This document shows, in pieces, positions 1 through 10,453 of a DNA stretch of 64,000 nt. Every line of letters begins with the position of its first letter. Within the stretch, counting starts at the first letter, position 1. Both the position numbers and the translations under genes were made by a program. The DNA is taken from the NCBI GenBank assembly GCA_012295275.1, contig CM022676.1, positions 1,217,010 to 1,281,009 of the forward strand, read 5' to 3'. Under the pieces are notes generated by a model. It worked only from the letters and a program-made list of their open reading frames with translations. It was not told the origin of the DNA and searched no databases. The DNA comes from Chrysomallon squamiferum. Lineage: Eukaryota > Mollusca > Gastropoda > Neomphalida > Peltospiridae.

Positions 1-123
1 ATAATGATTAAAGTCACAAACATAAAATGGTATTTAAATCATTAATAAAACAAGAAAATGCAAATATAATCAACAATGAAATATAAAATTAAAAACACAA
101 TATTTTTTTTCAACAATTCTTAC

Positions 124-153
124 CATAATCTTCATCATCTACTTCTTCCCTTA
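124..153 (-). other. Candidate 30-nt phase-1 microexon (acidic linker)
   Basis: On the minus strand an AAACCAG acceptor-like site (ending at 154) and a strong donor G|GTAAGA (at 123) bound 30 nt. With the base left over from the Ig3 exon, these read L-REEVDDEDY-G and leave the same phase 1. It lies 799 bp downstream of the Ig3 donor. The length, both phases and the absence of stops agree with a real exon, and an acidic insert between Ig domains would be plausible. Against it, the upstream sequence is AT-rich with almost no pyrimidine tract, and 30 nt open in one frame is not rare. Confidence 0.3.
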
Positions 154-672
154 CTGGTTTCAATTATATGATATAAAATAATTAAATATATTCGGTATTT
201 CACATTATGTTAAGCATAATGACTAAATAACAACATCAGATATTCTATCTGACTGTTCATTTTTCTGCAGCTGTTTCTGTTTATATAATAAGAACTTGTA
301 AAGTAACAGGCTAAAGTAGAGTAAAGAAAGAGTATATTAATGGAAAGAGTACAGTAATTCAGACATAAAACAAAAACAATCTTTCAAATCTCTTGCTTCA
401 GCCAGTTTTTGAACTTTTCTCTTCCCCCTGCTCTACATTAAGAATTTACAACATCAAAATCTGTAATATCAGTAATACAATAATATTGTAATACAGTGTT
501 ATTAACTGTTGATGATCCAAACTAATGCCTTGGTACTGGTTACTTTTACTACTTTTGAATTTTTGCTTTTAAGCAATACCAACCTTAGTAGGAAGAGCTT
601 AATAAACTATAGTTCTAAAATATTAAAATAAACAGATTTACTACCAGATATAACACAACATGCATATGTTTA

Positions 673-751
673 TACACACACATACAGCCACACACATACA
701 TCAACACACACACACACACAGTCACACACACAAACACACACACACACACAC
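673..751. repeat. (CA)n microsatellite, interrupted
   Basis: Near-continuous CA dinucleotides over about 79 nt with a few interruptions, inside the intron after Ig3. Confidence 0.9.
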
Positions 752-952
752 AAAAAAGAAGAAAAAAGAAAGAATAATAAATTTCTCATTATAACAAAAC
801 ATTTTATTATTTGGATTAGAAGGAAGAAAAGAAACTCAAAACCCTTGAAATATTATCAAATGCATGTTACTGTTATTTACAAATTTTAGAAACAAATACC
901 ATTCAGTGTGTTTCAGCAGATTCTGTAAAAGTAAATAAAAAACTAAACTTAC

Positions 953-1243
953 AGTGTACAGTGAGTTTAATCTGAGTGCTGAGAGGCTTTTCTGTGATCA
1001 GGTTGGAAACCTCACAACGGTAGATGGCATTGTTATCACTGGCATCAACAATAAAGGTGTATTCATTCACAAATTTGTTAGCTCCACTGAAATATGAATA
1101 GTCCACCTTCTCCTGATTTCTGTACCAAACTACCCTGGGTACTGGGTTGCCTCCTCGTGTGGTACATATCAGACGTATTGTGTCATTTACCCGAATCACT
1201 GTAGAATTGGAATAACCAGTTATCTGTGGAGGGCCAGGAGGTA
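953..1243 (-). CDS. Coding exon 5: Ig domain 3
   Basis: The 291-nt exon encodes residues 235-331 plus one base. The acceptor TTTTCAG ends at 1244 and the donor is T|GTAAGT at 952. The domain opens VPPGPPQITGY, parallel to the VPPDMPEIEGY start of Ig2, pointing to domain duplication. Cys261 (RLICTTRGGNP), Trp274 (VVWYRN) and Cys311 (AIYRCEVSN) form the Ig core. The PPGPP opening and RGGNP segment resemble the third Ig of vertebrate nephrin. Sequons are NST (247-249) and NDT (254-256). The last complete codons read KLTVH, and the dangling T would normally pair with an aromatic-encoding start of the next exon (xFAP in relatives), which is not in the window unless the microexon at 124-153 is used. 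Confidence 0.9.
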
Positions 1244-1749
1244 CTGAAAATATATTAAGAAGATATTTTTACACCCACACATTTTGAAATTAATCCAGAT
1301 CATTATGAACCTACACATTATATATCTTGCCAGACTGATTAATTATAATAACCACAGCTGAGAACAGCTATGAAAGAGTTAATTAAAATAAGTAATTAAT
1401 TAACTGTGTGTGTGTTTGTATGTCATAATGTTCATATCTAGTTAACAGTGATACAGCAATATTAAAAATAATATTTAAATCAACAATATTTGAATGATCT
1501 TTCTATCAATTCCATTTCATGTTAGATTTAAGGAACTTTCTGTTGGTATAAAATAAACAATCATTTCTAGCAGCATAGTATTAAAAAAATTATATTATAT
1601 ATATATATGTATATATATTATATGAAATGTATAAATTTATAATTTTTATTCATTTATCATTCATTCATTCACCCTATATCCATTTATTTATTTATTTATT
1701 TATTTATTAGTTTTAAGTTATTTATTTATTAATTTGTTGCACAACTTAC
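1244..1749 (-). other. Intron between Ig2 and Ig3 exons
   Basis: A 506-bp phase-1 intron with donor GTAAGT and acceptor TTTTCAG. It contains a (TA)n run at about 1588-1622 and a (TTTA)n run at 1682-1709, the latter only about 40 bp inside the donor end. A small inverted AGTTAATTA/TAATTAACT pair is at about 1377-1405. Confidence 0.75.
1682..1709. repeat. (TTTA)n microsatellite
   Basis: About seven TTTA units, 40 bp from the donor of the Ig2 exon. Confidence 0.85.
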
Positions 1750-2082
1750 CTAGAATGGTAATATTTACAACAGTGGATAAGACATCTCCTTGTAAAGCAC
1801 TGTTAGTTGCATGACATGAATACAAAACGTTGTTCTCCTCATAACTATGTCGCCAGGTAATTGTAATCACACTCTTTGCATTCATCCTTTTGTCACCAGG
1901 AATTTCATCAACTGAATATTTGATATTTTTGGTAACCTTCACTCCATTCCTGTACCATTCTAAAGCAGCAGGCGGCCTACCATTCCTGGCAACACATGTC
2001 AACTCTACCTTAAACTTAGTGTTAGGTACATTGACACTGGATCCATTACTGTAGCCTTCAATCTCTGGCATGTCAGGAGGAA
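1750..2082 (-). CDS. Coding exon 4: Ig domain 2
   Basis: The 333-nt exon encodes residues 124-234, one complete Ig domain on a phase 1-1 exon. It begins VPPDMPEIEGY, the usual inter-domain linker and A strand of this family. The first cysteine (Cys153, ELTCVARN) is followed by Trp166 in LEWYRNG. The second cysteine is Cys213 in VLYSCHATN, and the G strand is VVNITIL. Sequons are at residues 136-138 (NGS) and 230-232 (NIT). The donor is G|GTAAGT at 1749, a perfect consensus. The acceptor at 2083 is unusual: its upstream tract is a (TTA)n microsatellite rather than a normal pyrimidine run. An open frame that continues upstream into the repeat, giving a poly-leucine/isoleucine leader, is an artefact of reading through that microsatellite. 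Confidence 0.9.
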
Positions 2083-2085
2083 CTG

Positions 2086-2168
2086 TAATAATAATAACAA
2101 TAATAATAATAATAGGGGTTAATAATAATAATAACAATAATAATAATAGTGTTAATAATAATAATAAC

Positions 2169-2200
<32 letters not shown>

Positions 2201-2220
2201 TAGTAGTAATAGTAATAATT
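2086..2220. repeat. (AAT)n microsatellite abutting a splice acceptor
   Basis: About 135 nt of AAT/ATA units with AAC, GTT and GGGG interruptions. On the transcribed strand it is (TTA)n and ends at the TTACAG acceptor of the Ig2 exon. Confidence 0.95.
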
Positions 2221-2476
2221 ACAGTGATAATAATATTTATATGTTGTGTGTACATGTATTTTGTAAATTTTGCACAAAATATCTCACAATTGTGTTTAAA
2301 CATTTCTGTTAATAAAGACAACATAACATTAAAAATTTTAAAATCAGTGTTAACATACTATAAAAATGTATAAAACTATTATTAATATGAATAAATTTAA
2401 ATCATAATAACAGTTTTAAGAAATATGATTTTGACATACATTAAAATTATAAATGAACAAAGCCCAAGTTTAAATG

Positions 2477-2477
<1 letters not shown>

Positions 2478-2517
<40 letters not shown>
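2478..2517. repeat. (GT)n microsatellite
   Basis: About 20 GT units in the Ig1-Ig2 intron. Confidence 0.95.
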
Positions 2518-2519
<2 letters not shown>

Positions 2520-2744
2520 TAAAGAGACTTTATGAATGTGTGAGAGTATATATGTGAATATGTGTTCATGTGCATACTTGCTTGAGCATGAGTGTTAATG
2601 CATGTGTCTGTATGTGTTTGCATGTTTGAATATATGTGTGAATATATGACTACAAGCTCATGTCTGTTTGTGTGTTGATATATTTGTGAATGTAAGCATG
2701 CTTGTTTTTGTGCATACATGTTTATATCTGGTTGTCATATTTAC

Positions 2745-2921
2745 CTAGAACAGTGAGAAAAGCTGAAGCTTGTATAGCTGGATCACCATTGGATCCTGGT
2801 AAAACCTGGCAGTTATATTCCGCATCATCTTCAAGATGTGTATTTTCAATATGCAAGTTGAACTCCTCTCCATTTGAAGACACATGTAAACGTTTATAGC
2901 CTGGAATTTCTGGATTAAAAC
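2745..2921 (-). CDS. Coding exon 3: C-terminal half of Ig domain 1
   Basis: The exon is 177 nt, acceptor TCACTACAG ending at 2922 and donor CTAG|GTAAAT at 2744. It encodes residues 65-123 and completes Ig1. The split glycine codon gives ALG-FNPEIPGYKR, matching the nephrin/KIRREL arrangement in which a PRYR-like strand follows the ALG motif. The F strand reads HLEDDAEYNCQV, the classic DxAxYxC motif with Cys102, the expected partner of Cys46. The domain ends AFLTVL just before the phase-1 junction, a typical G strand. A plus-strand open frame over the same bases is a shadow. No sequon is present in this exon. Confidence 0.9.
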   Translation of the reverse strand, partial: VLIQKFQAINVYMCLQMERSSTCILKIHILKMMRNITARFYQDPMVIQLYKLQLFSLF

Positions 2922-5448
2922 CTGTAGTGATTTAAAAATATATTTTTATAGTGTATCATAATTTATTAACTGTATTTTAAAATCACAGTTTTGAAGGAGA
3001 GAGAGAAATAACAGAGTGAATGTATTTGTGTTTGTATGATTATGTATATCTGTGTGTTAACAAATAAAGATTATGAGTTGATATCAAATAGCTTTTTGCA
3101 GATAAATACATATACATATAAAATTAAAGAATCTACAGCATGAGTGCAGATTTTCTGAAGATGTGAACAACAGTGTGAGTGCAACATGTTAACAACTGTT
3201 TAAATTAATTTGTTTTTCTGTTAATTGTTAAAAATATTGATGTCTACAAATTGTTTAAAATATATAAATTATGATAGTTAAGTATTGAAAATTTTAATGA
3301 TGTACAAAAGGATTTTTAAAATTTTTTCCTCTCTTTTTTCTTTATTCATATTATTTTTTTTTAAGTCTATGTGACTTATATATATTCTCTTAATATATAA
3401 ACCAATCTTGTCTCAGGATCTTCTATTTTTTGTAAATGTAAATAAGATCAAATGTATACAAAACCAGCTAGTTAAAGGAAATTGACAATTTTATTTTCAT
3501 GTTTTCAGAAGACTGTTATAGATTTCTCTGTCATAATTTAATGCTTTCTTCTAAGTATAGCAAATCTTTAAAAAATTAAAATAAACATTTAAAACACTGC
3601 AAGGTTATTAACATTTCCTGCCAGATGTTTCAATTTTCTTTCTATCCACCTCATTTGCAATACTCAAGTTTCACTGATGAAAATAAATAATTATATTAAT
3701 AATGCTCCATATTAATAATTTCTATAAAAATGCACAGGCTCTGTAACAATTCATCATATTAGTTTAGTTTTTTTTAATTTTCTCAATACCCAGCTGTTCT
3801 TGTTATCCTTTGAACACGGTTGTCACTGAGAATTAATTAAATTTATCAACAGATCAAACCAAAAACCACTGACAAATTTAGCATGTTTTTCCAGAAATCT
3901 TTTTCCAGAAATATAAATTTATTTTACCAGACAATGCATTTTAATTACCAGTCAGAATTAGATTTAATTATAAAAGTTATCTCCATATCAGTGTCTACTG
4001 TACTGCTATTTTGCAATTTATTTCATCTTCAATGCATATTAAAAAAAAATAATTGAATTACTTTTAAAATTAATAAAAACATTCAGCACTGAAGGACCTT
4101 ACAACAGTCAAGTGATAAGAAAATATTGCAGATTTTAAAGAATATTATTATGGAATGTGTGAAAAGTTAAGTTTTGATGTAGTTTATGCTAGATTTATAA
4201 ACCTGTGGGGGTGCAAATAAAATTTTACTAATAAATAAAATAAATTTCAAAAAAAAAAAAAATATGATATATGATTAAGTAAAACAAATCAAAACAAATA
4301 ATACTAATAATACTAATAGTAATAGTGATAGTAATAAAAAAAAAAAAAAAAAATCGACTTGAAAATAAAATCAATAATAATATTAAATTAATAACAAAAT
4401 GGAGATTTGGTGAACAAATTTAATATTAGTTAATTATTCATAAAATATAAAATTTTGTTTCTAATTGTATTTTATATTTTTGTTTTTAACAATGCAGTCA
4501 ATAACCAATGCATTTAAAACAAAATCTTTTCTTTCATTTTCAAATAAAATGTAATATACCTTAGTGTTAGAACCTAACTATTACACTGTCTGATAATTAC
4601 CATTAACATCTAGATATACAAACATAATAAATATTTCATTGACAAGCAAGTTCTTAATTTTGATACTGACGTTGAATAATTGAAATGCCAGAACTGCACC
4701 TCAGGTGATTATGGTAAACATCAAAGTTACTTCTGATTTAGTTTGGTATGCCTAATGTGCATGAAACAGAAGATAACTGCTGAATTAGTAGTAAGAAATG
4801 ACCATGTGAGAATGTTTCACTATTAGTCACATACAAACATGTTTAAGAAAACTGGATCATAGCCAAACTGATGTAACTGGTTTTCTAAGAGACAAATAAA
4901 GTGAATGTTTCAGAAGAAATATTAACAATGACATGATAAGCTAAATAAATACAGAACTGGTAATGACTGAGACAAAATATTTGGTAAAGATGTATAGACA
5001 GTGATCATAAACATGTTACTATTTTCTTCTGGTTTTTACATAGCAATCTAAACCACAGATTTATTAGTTCAGTTACACTGAATATATATGTAGTTTGTAT
5101 TTTATTTCTATATTTACCACCATCAGAATCATTATCAGATACATTTTATACATTAAGTCATTAACAATCTTGCTGAGTTTATTAATATTTGTATTTGTCC
5201 TTTCATGTACAACAAGACAGCCAGAAGAAAAATATCACTTGAAGATATAAAATGATTTTTTTTTTCTTATTCTGTATGCTAATTATTTTTATTTCCTAAT
5301 TATAGACTCTCTCTCATATCCACATCCACCTAGCCACATCACACATACAAAACATGCACATGCACACTCCATACATAACTTTCTTTTAATTCTACCTGAA
5401 ATAATTTCCTCTCTTAATTTTCTTACAGATAAAATAGTGTTTGTAAAT

Positions 5449-5449
5449 G

Positions 5450-5512
<63 letters not shown>

Positions 5513-5646
5513 TTAATAATATTAATAATAATAATAAGTAGTAGTGGTAGTAGTAGTAGTAGTAGTGGTAGTAGTAGTAGTAGTGGTAGTAGTAGTAGTA
5601 CAGGTAGTAGTAGTAATAATAATAATAACAACAATAATAATAATAG
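5449..5646. repeat. Compound (AAT)n-(AGT)n-(AAT)n microsatellite
   Basis: Nearly 200 nt: AAT units, then AGT units broken by GGT at fairly regular steps, then AAT/AAC units. It lies in the 6.35 kb intron. Confidence 0.95.
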
Positions 5647-8389
5647 TGAAAAAGAAAAGAAATGCTTTTCATTGACTTCCACTCCCAGTTTCCTGTAGGT
5701 CTTGCTTTATTTAGAAGGATCTAAAATGTTAAAGTTCTTGTAAATACTGCCATGGCACCATGACTTACTATGTTTACATAACATAACATTTATTGTTCTC
5801 ACCAGACAGCAAACTATTTTACTGCAACAACACAGCACCGAAAAAAAATTACTGACATTTCATTTAGTTTTAAAATAACACCTTAACAAAATATAGCATT
5901 CTTGAAAACATTACTAAAGTAGTTGAGTGTACATTTACTAAACTTTTGTCCAGGCTGACAACAAAAGCATTGTGTGTTTTATCTTTGTGTCATCACCATT
6001 CCATTTTCACAAGATAGACCTATGTGTCAGTTATCTCAAGAATGGCATATATGTCTTTTTTTTTTTTACCTCACTTTATTTTTACCTCTTTCTTCCTTAG
6101 TTTCTTTTTTTCTTTCTTTTTTTTTCTTTTATTTTCTGAATTTTTTTCCCAATGTCATATAACTAATTTTTTCTTTACTTAATATTTTAAGGATTTTTTT
6201 ATCTGAACTATTTTAGTTCATTTTTCTCAAATTCTTTTTACTTTGTTCATTTCAGACATATTATGAGAATAACTCAAGACTGGGAGAGCATCTTTCATAC
6301 CAGTTAACAAAGACGGAAATATACAAAGAAAGCTAATATATACATATTTAAATTATATGAATTAACACTGACAATATGATGGTATCAATACTAATTACTT
6401 ATATTTATGTTGCTGTAATGAGAAAGAGGCTATATATCAATGAGATGTGTAACTTGCATTAATAATTATTAATGTTAAATTATAAAGATCTAACTTTAAA
6501 TTTTTGTTTGTTCATTCCAGTCTTGTGTTTTACAAGAGTTCTGACCAAGACATGTTAAAAAAAATATATGAAAAAAGATTAAAAGAAAAATATTCCTATT
6601 TAAAGAATTAAAGTAAATTAGTCTACTGTCTATGGTGCTAATTGTCATGTAATATCAGACACAGATCTAGGTACAAGCAATATAATGTAATGGAAACAAG
6701 TTGAGGGAGCCATGAAAAAGCACAAGTAATCATGGCTTTTGCCTATCTATCGTGTGGATGTTCTCGGAAGATACAGCTCTGTCTGGAGATGAAAGAAAGC
6801 AATCAACTTTGTTTCACCAGTAACAATACCTATATAATTAGGTGGCCTACAGAGACTGGGAGTCTAACTCAATTTGTAGCTGGCAAGATAATGTTTATGG
6901 TTGCTGCTTGAAAGTTGTTAAAGCAGCTCAATTTCACTGACAGTCCATGCTGAAAAAGCTATTTGACAGGCAAGACGTATCATTAAAGGAATTTTCTTGT
7001 AATTATACGAAATTAAAAAAAATAAAATTATAAAACGAAAACTAAAAACATTATTTTTAATTTAAGATTGAAGACTGCTTTTAATCAACAGTAATTTAAT
7101 AGAAAAATGATCTGGCAAACACTTATTAAATATTCATATAAGAAGGTTTGTTACTTAGTGATGAAATTTTGTTATTAAATTATATTGTTTAAATTCTCCT
7201 TTAACAAAGAACCAATGAGTGATATCAAATGCATTTTTCTGTGAGAAAAGTAACAATGGTTTACTAATGTCTTTATTTCTAAAATAAAATGTATTCTTTT
7301 AGAGTTTTGTATTTAAAAATCATCATCATTATTTAAAATTTCTCCAAAATAACTATTAAGACATTTTCTACAGTTCTTTTGGGCAGATGCATAAGCATAT
7401 ACCAGATGCAAAGAAAATGAAGGTAATTTAGTATTTAAACAGAGAAATTTTCTATCAAATAGGTCCTGTAGTACAAACCCTGCTGGAAAAGCAACGCTGT
7501 CATTTGTTAGTGAAAATGTTGGGTTCACTAAACTAAAGATTTGCATTTAGTTTCATTTATAGTAAAAAAAAAAAAAACTTTTTTTTATCTTCTTAAACTT
7601 CATACAATATTTTTTAATTTAAAAGAAAAGTTTTTGTGGAGTGAAGAATTTCAAAAGTCACTAATGGAATCTAATTTTCTTTTCTACATTTTGAAAAGAC
7701 CACACTATTTCATTTTTTCTTTAATTCCACGGGAGTGTTCTATTTATATTTGCTGTAATATCACAGAATGAAAATAGTTTGTGTGGTAGAATGGATCCCT
7801 GTAGATATTTCTGTGTATTTGTTCACTAATAGCTCAACAAACAATGTGAGAAAATATGAGGCAATGGCACACAGGTGCTGTCTGATTTTTATCAGGATTT
7901 CTCAGATTCTTAAAACATGCACAACAGCTTTTTATCAGCTGAAATTTTGGGTCAAATTTATTTTAAAAAAACAAAACAATAAGGATAAAAATTTAAAAAA
8001 TGATGGATTAAAAAGAAAAGACTATAATATTAAAAAATCAACAATATAAAAATTAATATAACTTAAAAAAAAAAAAATAATAATATACAGGTAAAATACT
8101 AACACTAATAATGACAATGGATGATGATGATAAGAAGATGAAAAATCATCAAATGAATAGTTTCTAGCACTGTTAAGTGGTTCTAAATATTTATATGATT
8201 ACATATATTTTTTAATTTTGTAAATAGGTCACACTTGCGTTTCAGAAGTTGGCAGGAAGACATACTGTTTTGATATTATTTGATATACTAAAAATTAATA
8301 TCATAAGGAACCTAATTGAATAAGTGTAATGAAATCTATCAGAGAAGAAACATAAAGTAGATAAAGTTTGGAAGCAAAATTTTATTTTC

Positions 8390-8392
<3 letters not shown>

Positions 8393-8465
<73 letters not shown>
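8393..8465. repeat. (GA)n microsatellite, 73 nt
   Basis: Uninterrupted GA repeat; on the transcribed strand it is a perfect CT pyrimidine tract within the intron splitting Ig1. Confidence 0.97.
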
Positions 8466-8468
<3 letters not shown>

Positions 8469-9273
8469 ATTTCAACATAATAAACAGATAAAAATAAAAT
8501 GCTGAATAAAACACAAAAATGCAGATTACATTGGTAGTTGTACATAATTCTTTTTTACTGTGAGAAATGTTTAACTTGACTAAGTGGAAGCACTTATTTA
8601 CAAGAAGGAAACCTGTTCTGCATTGACCTCAATACCATCTTTTCTGACAGGAAAAATAATAAAAATACCTAAACTAATGTAAATGTGAAACGACTTCATA
8701 ATGTTATTCTATTTTTCATGGTCAGAAATAGGTAAAAATGAAAACAAGATGGCAGAAATGAAATAAATAACTTGCAAATGTATTGACAATTTAATTTCTA
8801 TACATCAACAGTAACTTTATGAATGGATTGATAAAATATAAAAAGCTATTAATAGTTGAAGATTATTTTAAAACAATAAAATATATTAAGCTTTTGCTGT
8901 TATATTAAAGAAATAGTAACTGAGGAGAAATTCCCAAATGTACACTCTGAAGAGGTATCTTGAAAAATGTAATAATATAACTATCTTCAGAAGAAAAAAA
9001 AAGTCCTCTGCAGAATATAATGTGAATCTGTCACACGAGGGTAAAATTCATTTAATGTGAATAGCTGAACAAGATCAATGCATTTATTTAATGAAATCTG
9101 GAATCAATGATAAATTAAACTTGCTTTTTAATAATAACTTCTCCAGCCAGATACATCAGTAACAAAATGAACATAACCAATATATTGATATTAGAACTTA
9201 TGACAGACAAGTTAATCTAGATCTGAAACCATGTCTTTATACCAAGTCTTTTAAATATACAGATATTACATAC

Positions 9274-9405
9274 CAAGAGCAAATCCATCCTTGGTCCATT
9301 GAATTTTACCAACTCGGTCCTTCACAGAACAGCGCATCACAGCAGACAGGCCCAAAATCACAGACGTGTTCTGAGGTTTCTCACTAAACCGTTGTCTTCC
9401 TAACA
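9274..9405 (-). CDS. Coding exon 2: N-terminal half of Ig domain 1
   Basis: This exon encodes residues 21-65, bounded by an acceptor (TTTTAATTCCAG, ending at 9406) and a donor (G|GTATGT at 9273). Both ends are phase 1. It is the front half of a V/I-set Ig domain: the RFSEKP strand A, an N-glycosylation sequon (NTS, residues 33-35), the first disulfide cysteine Cys46, the core tryptophan Trp57, and the diagnostic WTKDGFALG segment (57-65). In Kirre/KIRREL and nephrin proteins the same position reads WTKDGLALG or WAKDGLLLG, so the match is family-specific. The partner cysteine is in the next exon, across a 6.35 kb intron. A methionine-initiated reading through the intron side is only a frame artefact. 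Confidence 0.9.
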
Positions 9406-9544
9406 CTGGAATTAAAAGATTGCATGGATAAAAATATAAATAATGTAGATATAAATTAATATTGTAAGGTGATGCAATAAGAAGGATAAATGAACTATTA
9501 TAGATGCTCATATAAATTGATAAAAACATATCCACCATAACACA

Positions 9545-9575
<31 letters not shown>

Positions 9576-9800
9576 CACAAAACCATATAAACATACTAAC
9601 AGACATATACATCCATGCACATGGCCAGAACCAAACACACGCACACATACCCAAATATCCATACTTTGAATATATACAACAAACACATATTGTTAATAAA
9701 AAAAATGTCTTTCTATTTAATCATAATTTTACAAAACTTACAGATATATGATACAGTTATAAGTAATCCACAACAAATGCTTATAAATAATTCAGCTTAC
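9406..9800 (-). other. Intron between signal-peptide exon and Ig1
   Basis: A 395-bp phase-1 intron, donor GTAAGC and acceptor TTCCAG. It holds a (CA)n array at 9541-9575 and further CA-rich DNA to about 9650; otherwise it is plain AT-rich sequence. Confidence 0.8.
9541..9575. repeat. (CA)n microsatellite
   Basis: CA dinucleotides in the intron after the signal-peptide exon. Confidence 0.9.
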
Positions 9801-9861
9801 CTTGTGCAATTACAAGTGAGATAAGTATCACAAAAGTAATCTCAAAATGATTGGCCTCCAT
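9801..9861 (-). CDS. Coding exon 1: start codon and signal peptide
   Basis: The ATG at 9861-9859 begins 20 codons that read as a signal peptide. A short N-terminal stretch (MEANHFEIT) is followed by a hydrophobic core (FVILISLVIA), with likely cleavage near residues 19-21. This suits a secreted or type I membrane protein. The exon ends CAAG followed by GTAAGC, a good donor, leaving one base (phase 1). The start context, AACATGG, has A at -3 and G at +4. Just upstream, TTTACACAG at about 9877-9869 looks like a 3' splice site, so the coding exon probably begins at 9868 with seven untranslated bases and the main 5'UTR lies further upstream. It is too short to appear in a length-filtered ORF search. 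The next exon lies 395 bp downstream. Confidence 0.85.
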
Positions 9862-9868
9862 GTTTTTC

Positions 9869-10453
9869 CTGTGTAAATGTGACAGGTTAAAATTCAGATA
9901 GGCACTTTTTCATACACCACTGTATCAGCAGCACACCTCCACTCACAGCCAGTCAGAACACATCAACTATTGTAAGCAAGATGAAAAGGCACTCAGTTAA
10001 CTCCAGTCTCTGAATGGTACATCCAAATTTGAGCACAGATCTTTAAATGGTTGAAATCAATATGTCATGTTTTGAAAATCTGCAGAGAATAAAAATGTAA
10101 TTTTAAAAAATAAAATTTCTTTTCTCTTTCAATTAATTAGTCTATGTAAAAAAAAAAAAAAAATTTTTTAAATTATAAAAAATAAACCGACTGCTTAAAA
10201 CATTGCATCTACTAATCTAAATGAAACATTAACCTGGATATTCTTTTTGAAATATATAACACAAGCAGCATATAGCAGGATATACTAAAAATATAATTTT
10301 ATATTTTACTTGAAATGAAGACACCTATCTGAAATTATATTCAATTTAAAATATCCAATTATAAAAATATTCAAATTGTTGAAGATGTTAAATTGGTACT
10401 ACACTTCAATCAATCATAACAATCTCGAAATATTTTATTCTTTACAGCTTTAC
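9869..10453 (-). other. Sequence just upstream of the start exon
   Basis: Either intron or 5'UTR. It has a fairly complex stretch at 9900-10080, then a poly(A) run at about 10149-10163 and AT-rich DNA. No TATA-plus-initiator arrangement stands out. Confidence 0.4.

Larger units (their letters stand above)
1..952 (-). other. Intron downstream of the Ig3 exon
   Basis: AT-rich intronic DNA of the receptor gene. It contains a (CA)n tract (673-751), an A-rich/G-poor stretch beside it, and the candidate microexon at 124-153. I found no Ig4-like exon (no Cys-Trp-Cys pattern) in any minus-strand frame. Confidence 0.6.
2083..2744 (-). other. Intron between Ig1 and Ig2 exons
   Basis: A 662-bp phase-1 intron. 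The acceptor end is a (TTA)n-type array (plus-strand AAT, 2086-2220), and a (GT)n array lies at 2478-2517. The remainder is AT-rich, with many TATGTG-like steps between 2520 and 2720. Confidence 0.75.
2922..9273 (-). other. 6.35 kb phase-1 intron splitting Ig domain 1
   Basis: No coding exon was recognised on either strand. The contents are poly(A) tracts at about 4248-4261 and 4333-4351, the compound AAT/AGT array at 5449-5646, T-rich DNA at 6050-6170, and (GA)n at 8393-8465. A somewhat less AT-rich, repeat-free stretch at about 6620-6970 has no recognisable domain or transposon signature. Open frames here up to about 127 codons are repeat-driven (poly-Tyr, Leu, Ile, Ser-Leu). Confidence 0.75.
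953..9868 (-). other. Nephrin/SNS/SYG-2-like Ig-superfamily receptor gene, 5' part (gene-level record)
   Basis: Five coding exons with clean GT-AG boundaries join in one frame (61, 132, 177, 333 and 291 nt). They give 331 complete codons: a signal peptide and three Ig domains. Known for the family: nephrin, Sticks-and-stones, Hibris and SYG-2 are single-pass adhesion receptors that bind Kirre/SYG-1/KIRREL-type partners across cell contacts, for example in filtration diaphragms, myoblast fusion and synapse targeting. Seen here: Ig1 carries the WTKDGxALG motif shared by nephrins and Kirres. Ig3 opens with PPGPP and contains RGGNP plus a WYRN strand, which resembles nephrin Ig3 more than Kirre. 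All introns are phase 1, so exons could be skipped or added without a frameshift. The gene is cut by the left edge, so the later Ig domains, membrane span and tail are not visible. Assignment to the adhesion family is firm; nephrin rather than Kirre is an inference from motifs. Confidence 0.85.

Noticed and set aside
2070-2373. Plus- and minus-strand frames rich in Asn and Ile next to the Ig2 exon
   Set aside because: Same cause: reading through the (AAT)n array. Only the minus-strand exon bounded by splice sites is supported.
2702-2899. Plus-strand 65-codon frame
   Set aside because: It is the antisense shadow of the Ig1 C-terminal exon.
5289-5698. Overlapping open frames of 83-127 codons around the AAT/AGT array
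   Set aside because: They translate the microsatellite into poly-Tyr, Leu, Ile, Ser or Asn in every frame and strand; no unique domain remains outside the repeat.
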